A stretch of 64,000 nucleotides of DNA, taken from contig NZ_MWQH01000009.1 in assembly GCF_002210295.1 (NCBI RefSeq), positions 62,001 to 126,000 of the forward strand, in the 5' to 3' direction. This DNA is from Fibrobacter sp. UWB5 (lineage in GTDB: Bacteria > Fibrobacterota > Fibrobacteria > Fibrobacterales > Fibrobacteraceae). Position numbers and translations under genes: made by a program. Below, in pieces: positions 15,613 to 24,516 of the stretch. The notes beneath the pieces are model-generated. The model did not search any database, was not told the DNA's origin, and saw only the letters and a program-made list of their open reading frames with translations. Within the stretch, counting starts at the first letter, position 1. The number at the start of each line of letters is the position of its first letter.

Positions 15613-17586
15613 TTAAAGTCCGTCCCACTCCATGGGAGACTGCCAGAAGTCACGAGCCGTCATCATGTAAATCACGAGACGCTTGCTCTGCATGTCCTTC
15701 TTCATTTTCATCATGCGGTGGTACACGCCCGGGCCGCCGCCCCAGCTAGTAAGCACCTGCACATCGAGCCCTGTCGCATAAGCCAACAGCGAGCCCGGGC
15801 CGCCCGATTTCTGGTCGACCGATTCAAACACGCCCGTAAAGGAATCGCCCATCAAGAGAATCGGCGAATTCTTGCCGCCCTTGTAGGCTTCGGTGCCCTT
15901 GAAGATTTTCATTGCAGGCAAAGTATCTGCCGGGTACTTGGACTTTTCGGCATCGGGCAAATGCGCCACAAGATCGCCTTCACGTACCGTTTTCGTTTCT
16001 TGCAGGTTAAGCGAACCGGGCTGTGCTCCCGATTCGGCGTACCAAGAATACTGCGTCACGCGGCTCGCCAAGAGTTCCATGGCAGCAAGCATACCAGGCA
16101 AGGACCAGTGCGTATCGTAACGCTGGTAGCTGTAATGCGGAGGTTCATCGCCCGATTTGGCAGCCATCAGGGCCGGGTAAAGATCAAGCACGTCGAGTCC
16201 TGCAGCAAGCATTTCGCGAGTGAATTCGCGACCGGCCGGATTCACGCAAAGGTCGGCAGCAGTGCCTTCGACCAGGCGTTCGCCATAAATTTCTTCTTTC
16301 ACCGGAACCGGCACCACCAAGAGTTGCACGTTCAGGGAATCTAGGTACTTCTTGAGTTCCAGCAGACGCGGGAGCGGGTTGTGCAAGGAATCCTGCTTGG
16401 TTATTTTATCTGCAAGCAGATAGTTGGCATTGCGTCTGAACCAAAGCATGTCGCCACCGGCCCAAGCGTTCTGTTCCTTCGGGAGTTTCTTGAGCTTTTT
16501 CGAGAGGGCATCGCGGAACTTTTTCGTGTCCGCATTCACAGGGCACGTTCCCTCGAGCGATGCAAGCGTTTCGAGCCTGAATGCAGAACTCGTATCGAGC
16601 ATGCGGTTCACCGGCACCACCTCGCCCGCTTCGGCCAAGGAATCTGCCGTACGCTTGGCACGCAAGGCTTCGTCGCTCAAGCGGAACGCAGGCACTTCAA
16701 AAGCGATCCACATCGGCGTCCCCATCGGGTTTCCGCGCATCACGGCAAAAGGCCTGTTGGCATCGCCTTCCCACGGGGCTCCAGCCGTATGCGGTTCCAA
16801 GTCGGTATTCAAAGTCGGATACCAGTAAGACGACAAGGTACGGGCCCAGTTCATGGCATCGTCAATATTCATTTCGCCGGTCAAGTAGTAATTCAAAATT
16901 TCAGCGGTTTCGCCCTTCGAAGAGAGCTTTAGCTTACCATAAAATACAGTGCGGCCAGTCCACTGCGCAGGCATCACTTCGACCCACCAGTCCACAGAAC
17001 CATCGCTCAGGGGAACGCCCCACATGCGGGTCACCGTCTGGAAGGCCCTGAACACATCGGGTTCATTCCACTTGACCGCTTCAACGGAATTCAAAATCTG
17101 AGCTAAAGAATCGTTGCCGGTCTGTGCGTAAAGAATCTTGGCAAGCGGTTCCCAAGCCAAAGGCTGGCGGCCCGCAATGGCAGCAGGCTCATATTCCGAA
17201 AGGGAATCCAGCATCGGGAACGGATATTCCGCAAGCTTTGTCGAAGCCATTTTGCCCGTATAGTTTTCAGGCTTTTCTTCTTTGCCCGCCAGGCGAATCG
17301 GGTTATTGAAATACGCCGCAAAATCGAGGGCTGCAAGAGTGGGCTTTTTAACCACGCGCACCTGCTTATCGGCACTGATGAATTTCATTTCGAACACAGT
17401 CACCGACGTCGAAGGCTGGGGCGGCAATGCCGCCGGGCGCTCCGCAGACACGCTCTCGGTCGCAGGTGCATTTGCATCCGGTTTATTCGAGGCACAAGAA
17501 GAAAGTGCTGCCACCAAGAGCGACGACGAAAGCATCGCCAAAGAAATTTTGGTCAAAGAATTTTTAGCGCGGGATTCCAATTTCAT
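15613..17586 (-). CDS. AlgJ/AlgX-like SGNH lipoprotein
   Basis: 657 residues. The signal MKLESRAKNSLTKISLAMLSSSLLVAALSSC ends in lipobox ALSSC. After a ~280-residue N-terminal region with no recognised domain, the C-terminal ~280 residues match the SGNH fold of alginate O-acetylation proteins (AlgJ/AlgX, DHHW family): LLVVPVPVKEEIY, YQRYDTHWSLPGM carrying the DxH pair, and ILLMGDSFTG with the putative nucleophilic serine. Family members move acetyl groups onto exopolysaccharide in the periplasm. A partner MBOAT (AlgI type) is encoded at 24.5 kb, not in this operon. It is the first gene of the 17.6-7.9 kb operon and divergent from the CLC gene. Confidence 0.75.
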   Translation of the reverse strand: MKLESRAKNSLTKISLAMLSSSLLVAALSSCASNKPDANAPATESVSAERPAALPPQPSTSVTVFEMKFISADKQVRVVKKPTLAALDFAAYFNNPIRLAGKEEKPENYTGKMASTKLAEYPFPMLDSLSEYEPAAIAGRQPLAWEPLAKILYAQTGNDSLAQILNSVEAVKWNEPDVFRAFQTVTRMWGVPLSDGSVDWWVEVMPAQWTGRTVFYGKLKLSSKGETAEILNYYLTGEMNIDDAMNWARTLSSYWYPTLNTDLEPHTAGAPWEGDANRPFAVMRGNPMGTPMWIAFEVPAFRLSDEALRAKRTADSLAEAGEVVPVNRMLDTSSAFRLETLASLEGTCPVNADTKKFRDALSKKLKKLPKEQNAWAGGDMLWFRRNANYLLADKITKQDSLHNPLPRLLELKKYLDSLNVQLLVVPVPVKEEIYGERLVEGTAADLCVNPAGREFTREMLAAGLDVLDLYPALMAAKSGDEPPHYSYQRYDTHWSLPGMLAAMELLASRVTQYSWYAESGAQPGSLNLQETKTVREGDLVAHLPDAEKSKYPADTLPAMKIFKGTEAYKGGKNSPILLMGDSFTGVFESVDQKSGGPGSLLAYATGLDVQVLTSWGGGPGVYHRMMKMKKDMQSKRLVIYMMTARDFWQSPMEWDGL

Positions 17587-17654
17587 ATTTCAAATATACA
17601 AAATCTGCTTTTCGGACTAAATTTCTAAATTTACTGCGCAATCAAGGATTATCC

Positions 17655-19028
17655 ATGAATTTTAGTGATTTTGGCAAATACAACCAATTCAAGGAACAAT
17701 TCGCCGGCATGTCTCCCGAAATGAAGGAGCAAATGATGCGCATGGCGAAGGAACAGATGAAGGCAAGAATCAGCGCATTTGTTCAAAAATGGCTTTCGCT
17801 CCCGATTTTGACTGTAGCCGCAGTCGTCTTGGGCGCAGTCGTAGGAGCGCTTACGGCTTTCTTTGGGCAGGTGCTCTTGGCAGTGAGTGCGGTGCGCGAT
17901 GCCAACCCGCTTTACTGGATTCCGGGACTCGCCTTGATTGGTATCGCAATTGTGCTTGGCTACAAGAAATTTGGCAAAGGCACCGAGCGCGGCATGGATA
18001 TGGTTTTCGGGGTCGCCCACGGGAAAGAAAACGAAATTCCGCTGCGCATGATCCCGATGGTCGCAGTAAGCACATGGCTTACGCATTTGTTCGGTGGCAG
18101 TGCCGGCCGCGAAGGCGTCGCGATTCAGATTGGCGCGACACTCGGACATAACATCAGCAAAAAGATTCCTGTAGAAAACGCAGGCAAAATTCTGCTGATC
18201 GCCGGCATGGCCGCAGGCTTTGCAGGACTTTTCCAGACACCGCTTGCCGCCATTGCGCTTGCGCTCGAAGTTCTGCTGGTAGGCTACTTGAATCTGTCGG
18301 CATTGCTCCCGGCAACGGTCGCTGCATTTACCGCCTACAAGGTTTCCGAAATGCTCGGGCTTGAAAAGTTCTCCGTTGATTTGGCTACGCTTTTCCCGGA
18401 TTGGAAGGTGGCAGGACTCCTGTGGAACGAAACCGGTTTGAATATTCAATTTGTGCTGAAACTAGCGTTGCTCGGCGTGCTTTTCGGCATTGTGGGCGGC
18501 GGTTTTGCCAAATTGCTTTCGCTCGCCAAGAAACTCGCCGCGAACAAGTTGCCGAATGCGGTCAAGCGCATCGCCTTTGTCGGCATCGCCATTAGCCTTC
18601 TGTTGCTATTGTTCTGGCAGGGCCGCTACGCGGGCCTGGGCACGAACTTGATTGATTTCTGCTTTGCAAACGGAGCCGCCGTTGGAACGACGATTTTTGC
18701 CAGCGACTGGATTCTGAAATTTGCACTCACGATTGCGACGATTGCCGTCGGGTTCAAGGGCGGCGAAGTCACGCCGTTGTTCGCCATCGGTGCAACATTC
18801 GGCGCTTGGGTAGCCACCATGGTAGGCGTTCCCCTGCCACTTGCAGCAGCCCTCGGTTATGCCGCTGTCTTTGGTGGCGCCACCAACACGCTCTTGGCCC
18901 CCATCTTCATTGGTGCCGAGATTTTTGGATTTGACACCTTGCCCGCCTTCTTTATCGTTTGCGTGGCAGCCTTCGTTTGCAATGGCGGTCAAAGCATTTA
19001 CGCCCAGAAAAAGCTGAGACTCAAGTAA
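17655..19028 (+). CDS. CLC-family chloride channel or antiporter
   Basis: 457 residues, polytopic. Three CLC selectivity motifs are visible: a GSGxP-equivalent region, GGSAGREGVAIQIGATLGH (GKEGP variant with Arg-Glu), and a C-terminal GYAAVFGGATNTLLAP. The Glu of GREG corresponds to the gating glutamate. The first ~45 residues form a charged amphipathic helix (MSPEMKEQMMRMAKEQMKAR) unusual for the family. AAGGATTATCC just before the ATG is a fair ribosome-binding site. No CBS domain. It should move chloride or another halide across the inner membrane; fluoride transport is possible but not shown. It precedes the radical SAM gene by 3 bp. Confidence 0.88.
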   Translation: MNFSDFGKYNQFKEQFAGMSPEMKEQMMRMAKEQMKARISAFVQKWLSLPILTVAAVVLGAVVGALTAFFGQVLLAVSAVRDANPLYWIPGLALIGIAIVLGYKKFGKGTERGMDMVFGVAHGKENEIPLRMIPMVAVSTWLTHLFGGSAGREGVAIQIGATLGHNISKKIPVENAGKILLIAGMAAGFAGLFQTPLAAIALALEVLLVGYLNLSALLPATVAAFTAYKVSEMLGLEKFSVDLATLFPDWKVAGLLWNETGLNIQFVLKLALLGVLFGIVGGGFAKLLSLAKKLAANKLPNAVKRIAFVGIAISLLLLLFWQGRYAGLGTNLIDFCFANGAAVGTTIFASDWILKFALTIATIAVGFKGGEVTPLFAIGATFGAWVATMVGVPLPLAAALGYAAVFGGATNTLLAPIFIGAEIFGFDTLPAFFIVCVAAFVCNGGQSIYAQKKLRLK

Positions 19029-19031
19029 CGC

Positions 19032-19952
19032 ATGAACGCGGTCTATATCGAAATCACGGATGTTTGCAATTTGAACTGCAGCTTTTGCCCTTGCGGAAAG
19101 GCAAATTCGTCGGCAACGTCCCATTCGATAAATAAGCCGCGCGAATTCATGAGTACGGAACTGTTTGAGCGATGCATTACCGAATCGGCGACTGTAGCCG
19201 AAAATGTCTACTTTCATGTGCTTGGCGAACCTACGTTGCACCCAGGATTTGGAATGTTCCTTAAAAGATTGGAGCAGACCAAGCTCAAGCTGAACTTGAC
19301 AACGAACGGCACCACCATTGCGCGCACCGGCAAATTAATCCTCGCCTCCCCCGCAGCGCGACAAGTGAACTTTTCAACGCATGCCTATGCGGAGCTTTCG
19401 CCAGAGATTGCCAAGCGCAATCTCCAAGATGTTCTTGACTTTTGCAAGATGGCAAACGCCGTACGCCCAGACCTGTACATCAATTTAAGACTCTGGAACG
19501 TAGGCGACGATGCCAGCGACACATGGAATCGAGCCATGATTTCAAAGGTCAACGAAGCATTCGGTCGCTCTTCGGGCAGCGCCGAACCTAGCGCGCAAAT
19601 TTCGCTGGAGCACTTCTGCAGCCGACACAAGAGTTTCCCTGTCGCCGGAAGAATTTACCTGCATCAAGATTCCCGCTTTGAATGGCCCGAGTTAGACGAA
19701 AGCCGCGCCAAATCTACCGCTGGTTCATGCCGCGCCCTTGACACGCATGTAGCAATTCTACACGACGGGCGCGTCGTCGCCTGCTGTCTCGACCATAGCG
19801 GGCAAATTACGCTTGGCCGCATCCAAGAACAAAGCCTCGCCGAAATTCTCGAATCGCCCGCCGCCAAGAGCCTCCGCGAAGGCTTTGAAAAGCACGAATT
19901 GCGCCACCCGCTTTGTCAAAATTGCACCTTCTGCAAGCGCTTTAGCAAATAA
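19032..19952 (+). CDS. Radical SAM/SPASM protein
   Basis: 306 residues. The N-terminal CNLNCSFC (CxxxCxxC) binds the 4Fe-4S cluster that cleaves S-adenosylmethionine; HVLGEPTLHP is the GGEP-equivalent motif. The C-terminus is SPASM-like with auxiliary cysteines: CRALDTHVAILHDGRVVACC and CQNCTFCKRF. SPASM proteins modify peptides, enzymes or small molecules. No precursor peptide is seen next to the gene, so the substrate is unknown. It starts 3 bp after the CLC stop and is followed 18 bp later by the arginase-fold gene. Confidence 0.88.
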   Translation: MNAVYIEITDVCNLNCSFCPCGKANSSATSHSINKPREFMSTELFERCITESATVAENVYFHVLGEPTLHPGFGMFLKRLEQTKLKLNLTTNGTTIARTGKLILASPAARQVNFSTHAYAELSPEIAKRNLQDVLDFCKMANAVRPDLYINLRLWNVGDDASDTWNRAMISKVNEAFGRSSGSAEPSAQISLEHFCSRHKSFPVAGRIYLHQDSRFEWPELDESRAKSTAGSCRALDTHVAILHDGRVVACCLDHSGQITLGRIQEQSLAEILESPAAKSLREGFEKHELRHPLCQNCTFCKRFSK

Positions 19953-19970
19953 GTTTATATTTGAGTCATT

Positions 19971-20819
19971 ATGCCAGTCGTTTCCGTTCAAGATTTCACA
20001 GGCGTTTACGCCGAGCAGCCCTTTATGCAAGGGTTGCTAGAGTCTGCGGCTACCGACAAGAATATCCATTGGTTTGATTGCACTCAAGTTGACGGCACCG
20101 ACTGCTACTGCGACGACGAAGCTCAAGCCATTCTCCGCCAGCAAATCGAAAGTGTAGGCAACGATTCCTTCGGCATTCATTTCTTTGACAACGGCAATTA
20201 CCACTATATGAGCAAGCTCTGGACGGACAGCGTTCAAGAGCCTTTTGATCTGGTGGTATTCGACCACCACCCCGATATGCAACCGCCCAGATTCGAAGGA
20301 ATCTTGAGTTGCGGCGGCTGGATTAAAGAGGTTCTGGACCACAACAAGTTCGTGCAGAACGTCATCGTTATTGGAGTCGCCGACCACTTGGTCGAAGAAA
20401 TCCGCAAAGACCTCACCCAAGCAAACTCTGCCGAAATTCTCAACCGCGTTACCTTCATCCGCGAAAGTGAACTGAAGAATCATTTGGAGAACCTCTCGTC
20501 TCTCGTCTGTAGCGAACTCGCGGGCGTCCACTCGTCTAATCTCTATATATCCATCGACAAAGACGCGCTCTCTACGGCAGAGGCCGCCACCAACTGGGAT
20601 CAAGGTTCGCTCACTTTTGAACAGCTCACCGACACGCTCCAAACGCTCGCCCAGAACCGAAAAATTCTAGGCATCGACGTTTGCGGCGAACGAGCCCGCG
20701 ACATGGGTTTTGAAGACACTGCTACAGCAGACGCGCTCAACAACGCGCTAAACAAAAAATCATACAACATGCTCATGACTTTAGCAACAAGAGGAGATTC
20801 CGCACCCAGTGCGGAATGA
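19971..20819 (+). CDS. Divergent arginase/agmatinase-fold protein
   Basis: 282 residues. Ureohydrolase metal motifs are present in order but modified: VFDHHPDMQ (DxHxD-like), SIDKDALSTAEAATNWDQG (SxDxDxxxP-like) and GIDVCGE near the end. The fold assignment is fairly safe; the reaction is not, because the glycines and the ExP context of true arginases are weak. The last residues (GDSAPSAE) are encoded by a palindromic repeat (20797-20817), which suggests that the original C-terminus was replaced. The stop overlaps the next start as ATGA. Confidence 0.7.
   Translation: MPVVSVQDFTGVYAEQPFMQGLLESAATDKNIHWFDCTQVDGTDCYCDDEAQAILRQQIESVGNDSFGIHFFDNGNYHYMSKLWTDSVQEPFDLVVFDHHPDMQPPRFEGILSCGGWIKEVLDHNKFVQNVIVIGVADHLVEEIRKDLTQANSAEILNRVTFIRESELKNHLENLSSLVCSELAGVHSSNLYISIDKDALSTAEAATNWDQGSLTFEQLTDTLQTLAQNRKILGIDVCGERARDMGFEDTATADALNNALNKKSYNMLMTLATRGDSAPSAE
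20797..20817. repeat. Palindromic repeat at gene junction
   Basis: ATTCCGCAC-CCA-GTGCGGAAT, a perfect 9-bp stem. It forms the 3' end of the arginase-fold gene and places an ATG at the start of the pseudouridine-synthase gene. Similar in design to the CCCCGC...GCGGGG element at 32220. Confidence 0.75.
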
Positions 20820-21586
20820 CATTAATGGCGTTTCGTAGCAGCAACAAGCCCCCAAAGCAAGGCGCCCACGGCGTTGCCCGCGTCATTTCCAAACGCGGCT
20901 ATTGCAGCCGTAGCCAAGCCGAAAAGCTGGTGCGCGAAGGCCACGTGATTCTTAGAGGCAAGCCCGTGCACGACCCCGAATCGCCCGCCTACGAAAACGA
21001 CGAGATTCTTGTCGACGGCGTCCCCGTTACTGCAAGCGAATTCGTCTACTTCGCCATGAACAAGCCCCGCGGAATCGTCACCACCGCAAGCGACGAAAAG
21101 GGCCGCAAGACCGTGATGGACTTATTCCGCGAAGAGTTCGCCAAGATGTACCCCGGCAAGCCTATGCCGCACATCGCTCCCATAGGTCGCCTCGACGCCG
21201 CAAGCGAAGGCTTGCTGCTGTTTACTAACGACACAGCCTGGGCGGACCGCGTCCTCACCGACGCCACCCACCTCAAAATCTACCGCGTGCAAGTCAAGGG
21301 CAAACCCACCGCCGCCGAACTTTCGCAAATGGAAAAAGGCTTTAGCGTTCCGCCCCGCGTCTTCGGCGAAAGCGAAGAATTCATGCACGCCGAGCGCGCG
21401 ATTCTTCACAGCGAAGGCGACAGGAACTGCTGGCTTGAAATTACTTTATCCGAAGGCAAGAACCGTGAAATCCGCCGCATGCTCGCCCACCTCGGCTACG
21501 AAGTCATGCGCCTCATGCGCATTCAATTCGACAAGTACACGCTAGGCGATTTAAAACCCGGCGAAATCCGCCGCATTCAAGTTTAA
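20816..21586 (+). CDS. RsuA-family 16S/23S rRNA pseudouridine synthase
   Basis: 256 residues. An N-terminal S4 RNA-binding domain (VISKRGYCSRSQAEKLVREG) is followed by the RsuA-type catalytic domain with GRLDAASEGLLLFTND (catalytic Asp in GRLD) and ITLSEGKNREIRRM. It isomerises a specific uridine in ribosomal RNA; RluB-like or RsuA-like specificity cannot be told apart by eye. ATG at 20816 overlaps the previous stop; ATG at 20825 is an equal alternative. The stop overlaps convergent ftsE by 4 bp. Confidence 0.9.
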   Translation: MTLMAFRSSNKPPKQGAHGVARVISKRGYCSRSQAEKLVREGHVILRGKPVHDPESPAYENDEILVDGVPVTASEFVYFAMNKPRGIVTTASDEKGRKTVMDLFREEFAKMYPGKPMPHIAPIGRLDAASEGLLLFTNDTAWADRVLTDATHLKIYRVQVKGKPTAAELSQMEKGFSVPPRVFGESEEFMHAERAILHSEGDRNCWLEITLSEGKNREIRRMLAHLGYEVMRLMRIQFDKYTLGDLKPGEIRRIQV

Positions 21587-22272
21587 ATCAAATCTCTGTT
21601 CAGGAGTTCGCCGTGGTCAAGCACCAAGCGGCGGAAAGGACTATTCAAGTAAAAGTCCGGATTATGGGTTGCCATCACGACAGTCGTACCGCGGGCATTG
21701 ATTTCCTTGAAAATCTTAAAAACTTCTTCGGCGTTTTTCGGGTCAAGGTTACCCGTCGGTTCGTCAGCCAAAAGAAGATACGGGTTATGCACCATCGCAC
21801 GCGCAATGGCCACACGCTGCTGTTCACCACCCGAAAGTGTATACGGCATGGCAAAGCGTTTCTGGCTAATACCCACGAGGGCTAAAGCGTCAAAGACCGC
21901 TGCATTAATCAACTTACTCGGCGTACCGACAATGCGGAGTGCAAGCGCCACATTTTCAAACACATTGCGGTCCGGCAACAACTTAAAGTCCTGGAAGATG
22001 ATTCCCATCTTGCGGCGGAGTGACTGAATCTTGCTATCCGGTGTATTCTTGCTGTCATACAGGCAGTCGCCTGTAAACTTCACCATCACCTGGCCGCCAC
22101 GTTCTTCGTCCGGGCGTTCGTCCATGTAAATCAGCTTCAAGAGCGTCGACTTACCGGCACCCGAATGCCCTGTTAGAAAAACGAATTCACCTTTATGAAT
22201 ACGCAACGTCACATTGGAAAGAGCCTTCCAATTATCCTCGTAAGATTTAGTGACGTGGTTAAAGTGAATCAT
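21583..22272 (-). CDS. ftsE: Cell-division ABC ATPase FtsE
   Basis: 229 residues. Walker A GHSGAGKSTLL, Q-loop IIFQDFKLLP, signature LSGGEQQRVAIARA, Walker B LLLADEPTGNLD and switch ATHNPDF. Length and the HFNHVTKSY start fit FtsE, which with FtsX controls septal peptidoglycan hydrolases. FtsX is not next to it; the upstream neighbours are SurA-like genes. FtsE and the related LolD are similar; DFKLLPDRNVFENVALALR favours FtsE. Confidence 0.88.
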   Translation of the reverse strand: MIHFNHVTKSYEDNWKALSNVTLRIHKGEFVFLTGHSGAGKSTLLKLIYMDERPDEERGGQVMVKFTGDCLYDSKNTPDSKIQSLRRKMGIIFQDFKLLPDRNVFENVALALRIVGTPSKLINAAVFDALALVGISQKRFAMPYTLSGGEQQRVAIARAMVHNPYLLLADEPTGNLDPKNAEEVFKIFKEINARGTTVVMATHNPDFYLNSPFRRLVLDHGELLNRDLI

Positions 22273-22307
22273 AAGGCCCGCGATCTATTGTTTTAACGAA
22301 AAATAAA

Positions 22308-23603
22308 TTATTCCGTCATGCGGATTTCGATATGGACCTCGTCGCGCCACTTTTTCACCAGCGCTTCAAGTTTCTGATTTTCGAGATGGGTTGCAGCCAT
22401 CTGTTCAATCTTGCCATAATCTTCATCCAAAGTCAAATCGCGAGTCTGGCGGGAATCGTCCAGGCGGAACAGGTGGTAGGCGCCATCAATCAGAACAGGT
22501 TCCGAAATTTCTCCCACGTTCAAGTTCGCAACCGGTTCCACATATGCCGGTTCCATTTCGTTGCGCTGGAACCAACCGAGGCGGCCACCGGCAAAATTGC
22601 TGGACTTGTCTTCACTAAACTTCTTGGCGGCAGCGGCAAAGCCTTCTGTCGTCTTGATTGCATTTCTCAGAGAATCGGCGCGGGCAAGAACCGCGGCAGA
22701 ATCCTTCGCCGTCGGAATCGTGCGGAGCAAAATCTGGGCAGAACGCACACCGTCTTCTTTACGGCCGAGCACGCGGGCAATATGCCAGCCAAGCTTCGTC
22801 TTCACCGGGTTAGAAGAATACTGACCGTTCTTCAGCAAATCCAAGGCACGTTCAAAGGCCGGATCCAACTGGCCACGCTTAAAGTAGCCGAGGTCACCGC
22901 CCTTCGCGGCAGAGGTATCCTGCGAATGGGCCTTCGCCAACAGTTCAAAGCTCATACCCAGGTTCAAGGTATCGATCAAGGCATCCGCAATACGCTTCAC
23001 GGAATCAACAATCATGGAATCCGGTTCAATCGGCAACTGGATATGGCTCAGGAGCACGCAGTTGAACTGCTGCGGAATAGAATCCTTGTAGTTTGCAAAA
23101 AAGGCATCCACTTCTTTCTTGGTCGGCGTAACAGAACCGACGTGGCGCTGGCGCACGCGGGCCATTTCGATGTGGTTGCGGATTTGCTTCGAAAGCTGGT
23201 CGCGGTACTGCGCCATGCTAATGCCGAGCTGGGCACGAATCGCCTTTTCGAGCGTCGCAAGGTCCGTATTCTGGCTTGCGGCAAGCTGCGACAAGTGAGC
23301 ATTCACGCGCTGGTCAACTTCGGCATCGGTAATCACAATAGAATCGCGGTCAATGCGGCTCAGCAAGACCTTTTCTTCAATCATCTGGTCAAGCACGTAC
23401 TTGCGCTGGTCTGCTTCAGACATCGCAGAACCTTCGGGCGTTTCCTGAAAACGGTACAAGTTATTCAAGAATTCCGAACGCATAATCGGCTTGCCATCGA
23501 CCACGGCCGCAACCCCTTCCATCAACACGGGTTCAGCCATGGCAAACGCGGCTAAAGCACTCAACGAAATAACAAATTGTTTCACTGCAACAGGAAACTT
23601 CAT
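22308..23603 (-). CDS. SurA-like periplasmic peptidyl-prolyl isomerase
   Basis: 431 residues. Signal peptide MKFPVAVKQFVISLSALAAFAMA. Order: SurA N-terminal chaperone region (~27-150, VVDGKPIMRSEFLNNLY), two PpiC parvulin domains (~175-270 with AKAHSQDTSAAKGGDLGYF and ~285-385 with AAKKFSEDKSSNFAGGRLGWF), short C-terminal helix. Both parvulin domains keep the GGxLGWF-like signature. The role is chaperoning outer-membrane proteins. Its ATG overlaps the preceding stop (TAATG), so it is coupled to the lipoprotein gene upstream. Confidence 0.9.
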   Translation of the reverse strand: MKFPVAVKQFVISLSALAAFAMAEPVLMEGVAAVVDGKPIMRSEFLNNLYRFQETPEGSAMSEADQRKYVLDQMIEEKVLLSRIDRDSIVITDAEVDQRVNAHLSQLAASQNTDLATLEKAIRAQLGISMAQYRDQLSKQIRNHIEMARVRQRHVGSVTPTKKEVDAFFANYKDSIPQQFNCVLLSHIQLPIEPDSMIVDSVKRIADALIDTLNLGMSFELLAKAHSQDTSAAKGGDLGYFKRGQLDPAFERALDLLKNGQYSSNPVKTKLGWHIARVLGRKEDGVRSAQILLRTIPTAKDSAAVLARADSLRNAIKTTEGFAAAAKKFSEDKSSNFAGGRLGWFQRNEMEPAYVEPVANLNVGEISEPVLIDGAYHLFRLDDSRQTRDLTLDEDYGKIEQMAATHLENQKLEALVKKWRDEVHIEIRMTE

Positions 23604-24427
23604 TACTTTTCCTTTTCGCTAAACACATTCATCTGCGAGAAAATCGGGCGTGCCTTCTTCCATTCCTTCTTCAGGCGGGCAAACACGGTCTTCTGGTGTT
23701 CGACCCAGGCGCGGGCAGCCACATCTTCGGCGACTTCGGCATAGGGCAACACATCGGCAGAATCGAGTCTCGACAGCACAACGACAGCCTTGAGCTGGCC
23801 ACCGCAAAGCTTAACCTGCGAAAGCTTGCCGAATTCCACATCGGTAAACGACGGCAAAATGCAGCTATCGGGGCTAACGGCAACCGTGTCAAAGCGTTCA
23901 ATGCGCTTCACCATCCAGCTTGCAGCCGGATAAGTTTCATATGTCAGCTTCTTATGTCCCTTATGGTACATTTCAGCCATCTGCCAATCCTTAAAGTAAA
24001 TCACGGCACCGGTCAGCAAGTTCCTGCCGCGCACAAACAATTCCGGATGAGCGTGGTAGTAATCCAGCTTTTCGGTATCGCCGAGCATCATGGTGTCGGC
24101 AAACGTCTGCAAGTAATAGTCCACCGTGATCTTGCGTTCGGTACGTCTTACCTGTTCCTGAACGGCGGGGTCCTTCCAGAAGCCCTTGGCCATGGCTTCC
24201 TGGTAAATGGTTTCTTCATCAATCCAATGTTCCAGGAACGTCAGCTTTTCGCGGTCCGTCATGTAATCCCATTCAGGGACAAGACGGTAAAGTTCGGCCT
24301 GACGGAGTTTGGTTTCGCCCACCGAAACCACAACCGGGTCTTCCTTGGAAAATGGAACATCGCAGCCCGTCAAGCAAAAGAACGAGCATGCACAAACAGT
24401 CAGCAGAGAACGGATAATTTTATTCAT
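23603..24427 (-). CDS. SurA/PpiC-type lipoprotein
   Basis: 274 residues from ATG at 24427, which begins a lipoprotein signal (MNKIIRSLLTVCACSFFCLTGC). The N-terminal part (VVVSVGETKLRQAELYRLV, LTFLEHWIDEETIYQEAMAKG) matches the SurA N-terminal chaperone domain. A parvulin core is at most degenerate: PYAEVAEDVAARAWVEHQKTVFARLKKEW resembles the C-terminal helix, but a GGDLG motif is missing. Likely a membrane-tethered chaperone that works with the coupled downstream SurA-like protein. Confidence 0.75.
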   Translation of the reverse strand: MNKIIRSLLTVCACSFFCLTGCDVPFSKEDPVVVSVGETKLRQAELYRLVPEWDYMTDREKLTFLEHWIDEETIYQEAMAKGFWKDPAVQEQVRRTERKITVDYYLQTFADTMMLGDTEKLDYYHAHPELFVRGRNLLTGAVIYFKDWQMAEMYHKGHKKLTYETYPAASWMVKRIERFDTVAVSPDSCILPSFTDVEFGKLSQVKLCGGQLKAVVVLSRLDSADVLPYAEVAEDVAARAWVEHQKTVFARLKKEWKKARPIFSQMNVFSEKEK

Positions 24428-24516
24428 CGGGGCTAAATTTAGAAAAAACCGAGCCCGCCGCCCACTCAAACAACATTCTTTTACTTTCAATCAGGCTTTT
24501 TTCTAAAGCCGCAATC

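Noticed and set aside
17649-18449. Minus-strand frame opposite the CLC gene containing a SYDCAQDDC-like stretch that recalls known repeat peptides
   Set aside because: The plus strand encodes a well-conserved CLC channel across the same bases, so the resemblance is by chance.
19971-20819. Calling the arginase-fold gene a true arginase, agmatinase or formimidoylglutamase
   Set aside because: Metal motifs are altered and substrate-loop residues are not recognisable, so only the fold is claimed.
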